A DNA stretch of 64,000 nucleotides from Aromatoleum anaerobium (GTDB lineage Bacteria > Pseudomonadota > Gammaproteobacteria > Burkholderiales > Rhodocyclaceae). The notes beneath the pieces are model-generated. The model did no database searches. It was not told where the DNA came from and saw only the letters and a program-made list of their open reading frames with translations. Below, in pieces: positions 54,872 through 61,942 of this stretch; position 1 is the first letter of the stretch; each line of letters starts with the position of its first letter. Where the stretch lies: the NCBI RefSeq assembly GCF_012910705.2, contig NZ_WTVG02000001.1, positions 1 through 64,000 of the forward strand. The letters are read 5' to 3'. A program made the translations under genes and the position numbers.

Positions 54872-55933
54872 TCAGCCCTCGATCAGCGCGACAAGTTTCA
54901 CCTGGATCAAGTCAGCCTCGAACTCCATGCCGTCATCCTCGTATTGCAACCAGGCCCAGCCCTCGGCCGGCGGGCGCTTGTTGAGGATCAACCGGGCAGG
55001 GCGGCCGTCGTGCTCGACCTGGATGATGGCCTTCTTGAGCTTGTCCGGGTCGGCCTCCTTCTTCTCCTTCGTGGTGTTCCCCCCTTCCACCTCTTCCACC
55101 CCTTCCGGCCCTTGCTCGCCTTCCTCGGCCTCCGCGTCGGTCTTGCCGATCAGGGCGTCCACCGTGTTTGGATCGCGCTCGTCCTCGTCACCCTGCCGGC
55201 GCTTGTCCTCCAGGAACTCGCGCAGCAGCTTGACCGATCCGCGCGTCAGCTCCTGGCTGTCGTCGGCCAACCAGGCGCCGACCTCTTCCGGGTTCTTCTT
55301 GAACGCCGTCACCAACTCGTTGACCACGGTCACGTCGTTGGCCCGACCAGTGTTGAACGCCTTGGCGATCGGATCGGGTAGGTCGAGCAGCGTCACATGC
55401 TGGGTCACGAACGCCGGGGACTTGCCGATCTCGCGGGCGATCTCGCTCTTCTTCTTGCCGGTCGCCAGCTCGCGGCCGATGAAGTCCGCGATCTCGCGCG
55501 GGGTGAGCTCGTTGCGTTGCAGGTTCTCGATGACCTGGTCAGCGTGGTTGTAATCGTTGTCGATGAAGGCCGGGATGGCGGTCTTCTCGGCCCACTTCGA
55601 CCCACGGTAGCGGCGCGCACCGTGGTTGATGATGTAGCGCCCTTCAACCTCAGGATTCTCGCGCACCGAAATCGGCGACTTCACGCCCCGGTCTTTGATC
55701 GTCTGGCCGATCTCCTCGATGCTCTCGGGCGAGAACCCAGGGTTGTCGGCCGTCCGGGGCTGCTGCGGATCTTCGTCGATCAGATCCAGGGGCAATTCCA
55801 GCGGGCCGCCGCCGCGCGCAACGGCCTCCGGCTCGTTCAGGAGGCCCGACAGGTCACCGATGCTATCCAGGCCCAGCCCGGACGCCTGGGGCTTCTCCTC
55901 GGCCTTCTTCTTGGCGTTCTTAACGGCGGTCAT
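54872..55933 (-). CDS. korB: KorB, ParB-family global repressor and partition protein
   Basis: 353 residues. The ParB N-terminal region has ENPEVEGRYIINHGARRYRG; the HTH is EIAREIGKSPAFVTQHVTLL. An acidic linker (EDERDPNTVDALIGKTDAEA) leads to the C-terminal SH3-like dimer domain (LDKIQVEHDGRPARLIL-like). KorB binds OB sites, represses backbone promoters with KorA or TrbA and partitions the plasmid with IncC. The start overlaps the incC stop. Confidence 0.97.
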   Translation of the reverse strand: MTAVKNAKKKAEEKPQASGLGLDSIGDLSGLLNEPEAVARGGGPLELPLDLIDEDPQQPRTADNPGFSPESIEEIGQTIKDRGVKSPISVRENPEVEGRYIINHGARRYRGSKWAEKTAIPAFIDNDYNHADQVIENLQRNELTPREIADFIGRELATGKKKSEIAREIGKSPAFVTQHVTLLDLPDPIAKAFNTGRANDVTVVNELVTAFKKNPEEVGAWLADDSQELTRGSVKLLREFLEDKRRQGDEDERDPNTVDALIGKTDAEAEEGEQGPEGVEEVEGGNTTKEKKEADPDKLKKAIIQVEHDGRPARLILNKRPPAEGWAWLQYEDDGMEFEADLIQVKLVALIEG

Positions 55934-57021
55934 TACGCAATCTCCATCTTCGTGAATACATAGTCGGCCAGCTCGCGGACTTCTTGAGCCGCCTTGCGTG
56001 CTGCGGTTTTCTTGATCTTCCAGACAGGCACGCCGCTCGCCAGGGCATCAGCAATGCTGCTGCGAAGGCCGATGCGCGCGGGAATCATCAGTTGCGGGTA
56101 AGCCTTGTGCAGCTCTTCCAGGTGCCGCAGATGGCGGGGATTCCGGGCATCCACCTTGCTCGGCATCATCCCGAGGAATTTCAGCTTGGTATTGACCTTG
56201 CGGACATTCGCAATGGCCGTGACCATCTTCTTGATGCCCTGGATGCTGTACGCCTCCAGCTCGATGGGCGACAGCACATAGTCAGCCGCGAACAGCGCGG
56301 CCGCCATCCCCACGCCAAGGGAAGGGGCGGTATCCACCAGCACCACGTCGAAGCCGCAGTCGGCCAGGGCCGCCACATTGGCCCTGAAGCTCGCGCTGGC
56401 CTCGGACACGGACCGTTTCTCCATGTCCGCCAGGCGGGCATCGGACGCGATCAGGTGAATATCCGCACCGTCCACCCGACCATCAAACCATTGCCGCAAG
56501 CTGTCGGCATCCAGGTCGAACATTTGGCTTGCCAGGTAGCCGCTCTGGTGCCCCTGCAATGTGAAAGAAGCATTGCCCTGGGTATCCAGGTCGATCACGG
56601 CAACCCGCAAACCGCGTTCGAGGAAATCGAAGGCGACGTGCACCACCGTCGAAGTCTTCCCGACGCCGCCCTTTTGGTTTGCCGTGACCATAGTTTTCAT
56701 GCTTTGGGTTCCTGTTTTTTCTTGGCGTCCTCGGCCCACTTCTTCACGATGAACGCCTGGTGCTCGGGTAGTACCGCCGTGACTCGCTCGAATCCCTCCG
56801 GTAACGCCTTGGTCATGTGCGCTTCCCACACTCGTTCCACGGCCTGCCAGACGGCCCCCTTGGTCACTCCCAAGGTCGTCACGTACTCGGCCTGCTTCTT
56901 CCCCTCGACCAGCACGCCCCGCGCGATTTCGCGGGTCTGCTTCCCGATCTCGAGGCTCTTGATGGCCTCCAGAAACTGCGCTTCCGTTAGCCTCTTCTTC
57001 ATGATGATGGACTGCGCTCAT
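55933..57021 (-). CDS. incC: IncC, ParA-family partition ATPase (two start sites)
   Basis: 362 residues from the long start at 57021 (MSAVHHHEEEANGSAVSG), which encloses korA in another frame; the short form starts at 56700 (MKTMVTANQKGGVGKTSTVV) and has 255 residues, as for IncC1 and IncC2 of RK2. Walker A is QKGGVGKTSTVV; Walker A' and B are VAVIDLDTQGNAS and VVLVDTAPSLGVGM. IncC positions plasmid copies together with KorB. Confidence 0.96.
   Translation of the reverse strand: MSAVHHHEEEANGSAVSGGHQEPRDREADPRNRAGRAGRGEEAGRVRDDLGSDQGGRLAGRGTSVGSAHDQGVTGGIRASHGGTTRAPGVHREEVGRGRQEKTGTQSMKTMVTANQKGGVGKTSTVVHVAFDFLERGLRVAVIDLDTQGNASFTLQGHQSGYLASQMFDLDADSLRQWFDGRVDGADIHLIASDARLADMEKRSVSEASASFRANVAALADCGFDVVLVDTAPSLGVGMAAALFAADYVLSPIELEAYSIQGIKKMVTAIANVRKVNTKLKFLGMMPSKVDARNPRHLRHLEELHKAYPQLMIPARIGLRSSIADALASGVPVWKIKKTAARKAAQEVRELADYVFTKMEIA
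56697..57002 (-). CDS. korA: KorA, global repressor nested in incC
   Basis: 101 residues from MKKRLTEAQFLEAIKSLEIG, the RK2 KorA length. HTH: AEYVTTLGVTKGAVWQAVER. The C-terminal dimerisation segment VLPEHQAFIVKKWAEDAKKK is almost repeated in TrbA and recalled in the klcB product. The stop overlaps the short incC start (ATGA). KorA should bind the 16-base operator upstream and at the trfA promoter. Confidence 0.97.
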   Translation of the reverse strand: MKKRLTEAQFLEAIKSLEIGKQTREIARGVLVEGKKQAEYVTTLGVTKGAVWQAVERVWEAHMTKALPEGFERVTAVLPEHQAFIVKKWAEDAKKKQEPKA

Positions 57022-57075
57022 AACACTCCGCCCTGGTGATTTGAAATCAGCGGTGCCAGCCGCCAATTATGCGCA

Positions 57076-57122
57076 AAGTATAGCTATACTTTTACAGCCC
57101 GTCAAACATTTTAGCGGCTAAA
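57076..57122 (-). promoter_or_regulatory. korA/incC/korB promoter with KorA-type and KorB operators
   Basis: On the minus strand: KorB operator TTTAGCCGCTAAA (57110-57122), -35 TTGACG (57100-57105), 17-base spacer, -10 TATACT (57077-57082). A 16-base palindrome AAGTATAGCTATACTT (57076-57091) covers the -10 and is the likely KorA operator, since the same word covers the trfA promoter. RK2 uses GTTTAGCTAAAC, so specificity seems changed. Confidence 0.85.
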
Positions 57123-57331
57123 ATCTCCCTGTAAACGCTCCATCAGAGCGTCTGTTTCCGCCTTGGCCCAGCACTTGCGCCAGTAGGCTGTACCCACTTG
57201 GCACGCGTCCCGGAACTCTTTGCCGGCGTCGTAGAACACCGCCCCTTCTCGACCGTGACAGCCTCGACGGGCGCCCCGAGGTCGCCCGCGATCACGGCCA
57301 GGACCTGATTGACACGGCAATCCATGCTCAT
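57111..57331 (-). pseudogene. kleF: kleF-like gene with an apparent one-base frameshift
   Basis: Minus strand: the first frame reads MDCRVNQVLAVIAGDLGAPV, EAVTVEKG; the continuation YDAGKEFRDACQVGTAYWRK, CWAKAETDALMERLQGDF is in the next frame and stops at 57111 inside the KorB operator. One missing base in the G-run (CCCC at about 57241-57245) explains it. With the base restored the product has about 71 residues. It overlaps the kleE stop by 4 bases. May be a sequencing error. Confidence 0.7.
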
Positions 57332-57651
57332 AGTCCTTTCGGCTTGTAGAAGGCAACAAGGTAGGTGAGGGCGGTCAGCACCCCGAAGTGCAGCAGGAAC
57401 GTCCAGCCCGCATGAACACCAGGGGTATTCCAGTGGTAGACCATGCGAATGAGCTGGAAGAACACTTCGATGGAGATCACCCACTTGAGCACCGGCCAGA
57501 CCAGCACGAAGACGATCCACACGGCCCGCCAGACGGTGGCAAGAATGACCTTCCCCCTGGCGTTCAATCCACCCTTGGGCTTCGCCTGGACAGGCGCAGG
57601 AAGCGCCGGCGCCGGCCCCCCGTCCCCTGGGAACTTGACGATATTGGACAT
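57328..57651 (-). CDS. kleE: KleE, small inner-membrane protein
   Basis: 107 residues from MSNIVKFPGDGGPAPALPAP, with hydrophobic AVWIVFVLVWPVLKWVISIE and TFLLHFGVLTALTYLVAFY. The FQLIRMVYHWNTPGVHAGWT block is characteristic of KleE. KleE/KleF are host-range or stability-linked backbone proteins of unknown mechanism; kil phenotype genes are repressed by the Kor network. Confidence 0.93.
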   Translation of the reverse strand: MSNIVKFPGDGGPAPALPAPVQAKPKGGLNARGKVILATVWRAVWIVFVLVWPVLKWVISIEVFFQLIRMVYHWNTPGVHAGWTFLLHFGVLTALTYLVAFYKPKGL

Positions 57652-57821
57652 TGCTTGACCCTCCGCGAACTAGCGTGTTCAATGCTAGTTGCTTTCCGCC
57701 CTGGAAAGCGCGGTTATGGTGTGCCAGCATCAAGCCAAGCGCCCCGGCTCAGTCCGGGGCGTGCTTCTACCTCGCGCCGTCACCTATCGGCTTCTTCTCC
57801 TGCATCCCGGCCCGCGTCTCC

Positions 57822-58022
57822 TCAGTAGTCCGCATCGGCCATTCTCCACGAACGGGCGAACTCCTGACCGCGCAGCTCGTCGGCCTGCTTGCTCTGCTCG
57901 CTAAACACCTGCTTGGTCGCCGGATAGTAGGCGATCCGGTCGCCCTTCTTGATCGCCGCTCCAGTCTCGGCGCACTTCCCGTCAAAACGCGCTTGGGTGA
58001 AGTAGGGGGGTTTCTTGCTCAT
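57822..58022 (-). CDS. kleB: KleB
   Basis: 66 residues from MSKKPPYFTQARFDGKCAET. The body CAETGAAIKKGDRIAYYPAT with KQVFSE and the acidic C-terminus MADADY are the KleB pattern. A CAET...CxxxG-type metal knuckle is partly present. It has its own promoter with a KorC operator. As in R751, kleC and kleD are absent. Confidence 0.88.
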   Translation of the reverse strand: MSKKPPYFTQARFDGKCAETGAAIKKGDRIAYYPATKQVFSEQSKQADELRGQEFARSWRMADADY

Positions 58023-58064
58023 CGGAAGTTCTCCGGTTATTGACCTGGGCAACATGCCCGGCCA
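58021..58064 (-). repeat. Conserved leader upstream of kleB
   Basis: On the minus strand GCCCAGGTCAATAACCGGAG precedes the start codon. Near copies occur at 58420-58461 (kleA) and 60621-60662 (klcA). All three share GGGCA(A)CATGCCC-like or GGGCAAGATGCCC words and an AGTTCTCCGGT or ACTCTCCCGGT ribosome-binding segment. Confidence 0.85.
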
Positions 58065-58073
58065 TCACAAAGC

Positions 58074-58101
58074 ATTATAGGGCAAAATGCCCTATATGCA
58101 A
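58074..58101 (-). promoter_or_regulatory. kleB promoter with KorC operator
   Basis: Minus strand -35 TTGCAT (58096-58101), 16-base spacer, -10 TATAAT (58074-58079). The palindrome TAGGGCAAAATGCCCTA (58078-58094) fills the spacer and touches the -10; it is the KorC operator type of RK2 (TAGGGCATAATGCCCTA). Confidence 0.88.
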
Positions 58102-58191
58102 ATCGTGTTTTCCGGTTTGCCGACAGAAAATCACACCCCTTTCCTGGCGTTCCATCGAGAGCGAGGCCCGGCGAACCGGGCCACGTTGCCA

Positions 58192-58419
58192 TCAACCCGC
58201 CACGCGCTTAGCCCGCTCAACCGCATCCAGCCCACAAGCCGCCATCGCGCGACATTCCAACCGCATCGAGTCGAAATAGGCTTCTCGGCGCAACCTCTCT
58301 GCCCGCCGCATATAGTCGTCCGCCAATGCCATCTTGGTCGCTACCACGTCCCGCTGTGCCATGAGGGACGGATTCACGTTCGGAAGCAGGTCGATCCAGG
58401 GCATGACTTGGTTGCGCAT
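58192..58419 (-). CDS. kleA: KleA
   Basis: 75 residues from MRNQVMPWIDLLPNVNPSLM. MPWIDxLPxVNP is the KleA signature; the rest is a helical, basic coiled-coil-like segment (RRAERLRREAYFDSMRLECR). KleA is a small helical protein of the kilE operon, repressed by KorA and KorC. It precedes kleB with an intervening promoter. Confidence 0.9.
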   Translation of the reverse strand: MRNQVMPWIDLLPNVNPSLMAQRDVVATKMALADDYMRRAERLRREAYFDSMRLECRAMAACGLDAVERAKRVAG

Positions 58420-58469
58420 CGGAAACTCTCCCGGTAAATGACCTGGGCAACATGCCCGGCCTTCACTTC

Positions 58470-58537
58470 AATATAGGGCAATATGTCCTAAATACAATAA
58501 AATATCACGATATATCGAAAATATTTTAGCGGCTAAA
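58470..58537 (-). promoter_or_regulatory. kleA promoter with KorC and KorB operators
   Basis: Minus strand -35 TTGTAT (58492-58497), 16-base spacer, -10 TATATT (58470-58475). TAGGGCAATATGTCCTA (58474-58490) is a KorC-type operator with one mismatch in the right arm. A KorB operator TTTAGCGGCTAAA lies upstream at 58525-58537, between korC and kleA. Confidence 0.85.
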
Positions 58538-58553
58538 GCCTCTTCCCTGGCGT

Positions 58554-58805
58554 TCAGTTCTTCCATATCTGCCCGAGGCCGGCGAAGTCGCACAGCAGCG
58601 CCCACGCAGCATAGGGGATGTGTGAGTCCTCCCCGATCCAGCGGCGCACCGTTCGGTCGCCCTTCGCTCCGAGGCCCAGCCTCTTCGCGGCCGCGCCTCC
58701 CGTAAATCCCGCGAGGCGCAAGACCTCGCGGACTTCTTCCCCAGTCGGCTGGCTCCAACTCTCGGCCGGACGTAGGCACTCAAGGCGGATATTCGGGTGG
58801 CTCAT
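58554..58805 (-). CDS. korC: KorC, repressor of the kle and klc promoters
   Basis: 83 residues from MSHPNIRLECLRPAESWSQP. The HTH is GFTGGAAAKRLGLGAKGDRT followed by VRRWIGEDSHIPYAAWALLC, which fits KorC. It should bind the TAGGGCA(N3)TGCCCTA sites at 58078, 58474 and 60678. It closes the klcA-klcB-korC unit; the downstream OB site separates it from kleA. Confidence 0.93.
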   Translation of the reverse strand: MSHPNIRLECLRPAESWSQPTGEEVREVLRLAGFTGGAAAKRLGLGAKGDRTVRRWIGEDSHIPYAAWALLCDFAGLGQIWKN

Positions 58806-58824
58806 GCTTTCTTCTTCTCCCTGG

Positions 58825-59190
58825 TTAAGACAAAACGCGCAACTGCTCGAAACTGTAAATGGTCTGGATGCACCGAGAATCGTAGTCTGTGACGCGCCGA
58901 CCGTTCCGATTGATGCGGAACCTGAGCGGCTTGTCATCGTGCCCCCACACCTGGCGGGTTTCGGGGCTCACTTTCGTGATGATGATTTTGCGTCCGATGT
59001 CTGACGGGAACGCCGCATGGTGGACGCTGATGATCTCGCACCGCTGCCCCGGCTTGAACTCGCCCGGCACCGGACCTCCATCGTCGGAAATGACGGTGCT
59101 GTAGCTCGGCATCGCCGGTTCTGGCGGTGCAGTATCTTCCTCCCCCTCGAGCTGGTCCTCGTCGCCTTCCTGCTTGCGCTCCGGACGCAC
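58825..59190 (-). CDS. Hypothetical protein between klcB and korC
   Basis: 121 residues from a GTG at 59190, or 95 residues from an ATG at MPSYSTVISDDGGPVPGEFK. It continues the same frame as the preceding klcB part after its stop. The C-terminal region (GQRCEIISVHHAAFPSDIGR, LRFRINRNGRRVTDYDSRCI) looks like a small SH3-like fold. I do not know it from RK2 or R751 in this place. Confidence 0.6.
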   Translation of the reverse strand: MRPERKQEGDEDQLEGEEDTAPPEPAMPSYSTVISDDGGPVPGEFKPGQRCEIISVHHAAFPSDIGRKIIITKVSPETRQVWGHDDKPLRFRINRNGRRVTDYDSRCIQTIYSFEQLRVLS

Positions 59191-59223
59191 GGCCCGCGCC
59201 TTCGGCTCTCCTGGCGTTCGACT

Positions 59224-59673
59224 TCAAGGGGCGGCCACTTGGCCCGCCGTGATTTTCACCTGGGCGTCCTTTGCCCACTTCCTCGCGATGAAGGCCCGAT
59301 GCACCAGCAACACCACATCGACCAGGGCGAAGCCCTCCGGAACGGCCGGAATGGTCGGCACTCGCCTCGGCGGTGGCCCCAGCTCGGCCACCCACGCCGG
59401 CACGGGCTCGGCGGCCCGCCGATCCCGATACTCGGACTCGATCATCTTCGGCTTCGGCTTGCCTTTCTGGAACTCGGCGAGGATCGCCGCCGCCACCTGG
59501 TCGACGCTACGGCCGGCGCGCAGTGAATCGTAGTGCGAGCGGTAGGCTGTTTCAGAGATAAACGGCCGGTCCAAGTCCACCGCATGGAACTCGAAACTCA
59601 CGTGGTTCGTGTCTATCCTCGAGCCGACCCGATCCGACACTTTTACAATGGCCCGCATGCCGTTCACCGCCAC
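59224..59673 (-). CDS. klcB: klcB-like, C-terminal portion with KorA-like dimer segment
   Basis: 149 residues from a GTG at 59673 (MAVNGMRAIVKVSDRVGSRI in translation). The end reads VPEGFALVDVVLLVHRAFIA, then RKWAKDAQ, resembling the KorA/TrbA C-terminal segment PEGFERVTAVLPEHQAFIVK. This tail is known in KlcB. The start overlaps the preceding frame by 10 bases (GTGGCGGTGA), so it is either a coupled second gene or the rest of a frameshifted klcB. Confidence 0.65.
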   Translation of the reverse strand: MAVNGMRAIVKVSDRVGSRIDTNHVSFEFHAVDLDRPFISETAYRSHYDSLRAGRSVDQVAAAILAEFQKGKPKPKMIESEYRDRRAAEPVPAWVAELGPPPRRVPTIPAVPEGFALVDVVLLVHRAFIARKWAKDAQVKITAGQVAAP

Positions 59674-60146
59674 GACGAAAGCGCCCGACTGGCCTCACAA
59701 GGGCACCGCGCCGCGTGCAGCGCCCTTACTGCATCCGCCGCTACATCGAGTAGGGTGGCCGGATCGCTCGGCATCGAGGCCGCAAGCCGCGCCGCGCGCT
59801 TGTCGCTATCCTCGCCCGAACTCGCGGTCGCGTCCTTCGCCTTTTTCTTCTCGCGCTGCCGGGCGCGCGCCGCAGCGCCGCCCTCGTCGGCCGCGCCGGT
59901 CGGCGCCGGATGCTCCACCAGGTAGGCGTCGACGCAACCCGGCTTGCCGAAGATGTCGCAAAATTTCAAGCCGTCTACGACGCAGCACACCGGCAAGGGG
60001 TACTGCATCCAGTGTTCGGGTTCGGGGTAGGGGTGCAACAGCTCGCCGCAGTGGCGGCACCGCTCGACCTCGGGATTCTCCACGCTGCCGCTAAACAGTC
60101 TGCCCGCCATGACGGCACCATTGCGCCTGTTCGTTCGTTCGCTCAT
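59664..60146 (-). CDS. klcB: klcB-like, N-terminal portion with zinc-ribbon cysteines
   Basis: 160 residues from MSERTNRRNGAVMAGRLFSG. Cysteine pattern ERCRHCGELLHPYPEPEHWM, PVCCVVDGLKFCDIFGKPGC suggests a zinc-binding fold. An Ala/Lys/Asp-rich linker follows. Position between klcA and korC, as in RK2, gives the name. A single frameshift near 59,670 may separate it from the next part. Confidence 0.65.
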   Translation of the reverse strand: MSERTNRRNGAVMAGRLFSGSVENPEVERCRHCGELLHPYPEPEHWMQYPLPVCCVVDGLKFCDIFGKPGCVDAYLVEHPAPTGAADEGGAAARARQREKKKAKDATASSGEDSDKRAARLAASMPSDPATLLDVAADAVRALHAARCPCEASRALSSWR

Positions 60147-60187
60147 GTCGCCCCAAGCCCCGGCCTTGCGGCCGGGGCTGCCCCTCA

Positions 60188-60622
60188 TCAGTCAATAGCC
60201 CGGAAGATCAGGCCGGCCTCGGGGTGCGTCTTGGCGAAGTCGCGCAAGGCGTGGTAGTGGTCGGCCAGGGTGTCGCCGGCATCGGTCCCGTGGACCTCTG
60301 CCGCGAGTTGACCCACGGCGAACAGGGTCGCCACGATGCCGGCGGCGTCGGCCGACATTTCGCCGTTGAAGCCATTGCCGTCGACCGACAGGCGCATGCG
60401 CTTGTCGGTGGCCGGGGCCATGTAGAAACCGCCGTTGGTCAGCGTGTAGAAGCTCCAGAAGCCGCCGTTGTAGTCCTCTGACAAGGTATCGAGCCAGCCG
60501 AACACCAGGGACTCGCCGCGCATCATCAGGCGCGGGCCGAAGAAAGCGGGGAGGAAGGAAAGGCGGTCGCCTTCGGCAACCAGGTTGGCGGCAACAGGTG
60601 GCAGTGCGTGGGCTTCGATCAT
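60188..60622 (-). CDS. klcA: KlcA, ArdB-type antirestriction protein
   Basis: 144 residues from MIEAHALPPVAANLVAEGDR. Blocks FLPAFFGPRLMMRGESLVFG, YNGGFWSFYTLTNGGFYMAP and ADAAGIVATLFAVGQLAAEV are the ArdB/KlcA family, which lowers type I restriction in the recipient. It is the first gene of klcA-klcB-korC with a KorC-controlled promoter and the conserved leader. Confidence 0.95.
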   Translation of the reverse strand: MIEAHALPPVAANLVAEGDRLSFLPAFFGPRLMMRGESLVFGWLDTLSEDYNGGFWSFYTLTNGGFYMAPATDKRMRLSVDGNGFNGEMSADAAGIVATLFAVGQLAAEVHGTDAGDTLADHYHALRDFAKTHPEAGLIFRAID

Positions 60623-60673
60623 CGGAAGTTCTCCGGTAAGTGACCTGGGCAAGATGCCCGGCCTTCAAATGTC

Positions 60674-60702
60674 ATACTAGGGCAATATGCCCTAACCGTC
60701 AA
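60674..60702 (-). promoter_or_regulatory. klcA promoter with KorC operator
   Basis: Minus strand -35 TTGACG (60697-60702), 17-base spacer, -10 TAGTAT (60674-60679). TAGGGCAATATGCCCTA (60678-60694), a perfect KorC-type palindrome, fills the spacer. Confidence 0.88.
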
Positions 60703-60756
60703 GTCCCTAGACGAAAAACCCGTCATTTCGCTGGGTTGCATGCGGTGTCCTGATGG

Positions 60757-60958
60757 TCAGCGCGTGTGTCGGATGTTGCAGTGCAGGCCCTCGCGCTGGC
60801 AATAGGCGATGATCGCGGCGCGCTCGGCAAGCCGATCCGTCGCGGCCTGGACCGACAGTAGCGCATTCATTTCCTGACGTTCAACCTCGGGCAGCCAGCG
60901 CAGCTCGTCCATTGTCGCGCACCAGGCGACGGGCGGCCCGATAGGCTCGGCGGTTCAT
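60757..60958 (-). pseudogene. Small basic protein gene near oriV, probably frameshifted
   Basis: Two overlapping short frames: 60881-60958 (MNRRAYRAARRLVRDNGRAA) and 60757-60912 (MDELRWLPEVERQEMNALLS, VQAATDRLAERAAIIAYCQR). The first is a typical start of small plasmid or phage proteins (RRAARRLVRDNGR); the second looks like its natural continuation. One base removed near 60,910 would join them into about 67 residues. Function unknown. Alternatively the second is a separate gene of 51 codons. Confidence 0.5.
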
Positions 60959-61462
60959 TGTGCGCCCCTCAGGTAGCCGCTGCCGGTGGTGCCCGGCCGG
61001 AGCTGCTTCTTGGCCCACGGCCGACCTCTTCCTTCCTTGGAGTCCAAACTTGCGTCCGCCGGGAAGCGACAGTGGTTGAGTTCGGCAAGGCGGCGTGGCG
61101 TGCATGGTTTGAATATCCGGGGAGTCCAGAGGGGCGGTAGCCCCTTTGGGCATAGCGCAGCGTAAGCGGACGAACTTTCTTCCAGGCGCTTGCGCCTGGA
61201 GCCAGACCAGAAGCGCCGGAGGCGCTCAATTTATCCGCTGGAGGGAGGTGCGGAGCTAGGCGGTTGAGTTGGCACGGCTTGGGGGATGCCGGGCGGGAAG
61301 CGCCGCAGGCGCGGGCGGAGCGCGTAGCGCGGAGGAGCCGGCGGGGGGCTTGCCCCCCAAGAGGCGGTGCTTTTTTTGGTTAAAAGCAGGTTAAAAACCG
61401 GTTAGCGCTCCATAGGAAAGGCTTTTCCTCTTGATACGTCAATGCCTTACGCGATAATGGCC
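60959..61462. other. Left part of oriV region, GC-rich and AT-rich segments
   Basis: No gene. A GC-rich part with short palindromic words (CAGGCGCTTGCGCCTGG at 61182-61198; GCGCCGGAGGCGC) extends to about 61,365. It is followed by an AT-richer stretch at 61,368-61,440 (TTTTTTTGGTTAAAAG, GGTTAAAAACCGG) next to the iterons, which could be the strand-opening segment. Confidence 0.55.
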
Positions 61463-61879
61463 TAGGTCATCTGTCAAGCTTTCGTAGGTCATCTGTTACG
61501 GTTTTCTAGGCCATCTGTCACGCGAACAGCTCGAAACCAGGCTGTTTCGAGCGTAAACCGTAGGTCATCCGTCACAAAACGTAGGCCATCAGTCACGCTC
61601 GAGGCCTCGCTTGCGGTGGGCGACGCTTGACCTGACGACTTATCCACACTGGCAGCCGTGTTGGGCTGAAAACCCGTGACGCTTGACCTACGATCTGCGA
61701 AAACGCCGTAGCTCATCAGTCACGCACCGTAGGCCATCTGTCAAAAACACTGCTTGGCTGTGGATCAAATCGCCGCATCGTAGGTCATCAGTCACGCTTC
61801 CGGCCTCTGCCTGTGGACAACTCGTCCTCGATTTCGCGCAAAGGGCTTGGTTGCTAACCAGGTCGTGACGCTTGACCTA
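61463..61879. other. oriV: oriV iteron array with DnaA boxes
   Basis: Direct 14-bp iterons (consensus TAGGYCATCHGTCA) start at 61463, 61485, 61507, 61561, 61582, 61709, 61730 and 61781. Inverted copies (TGACGCTTGACCTA) lie at 61677 and 61866, with a weaker one near 61622. A consensus DnaA box TTATCCACA is at 61640-61648; related words are at 61759-61767 and 61812-61820. The group of eight direct repeats with outlying inverted ones matches IncP-1 oriV organisation. TrfA should bind the iterons. Confidence 0.93.
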
Positions 61880-61942
61880 CGCCTCGTAAACGCCAAAGGG
61901 CGCTTGCGCGCCCTTTGTACCGTGCTTCGTTCGATGGTGGCT

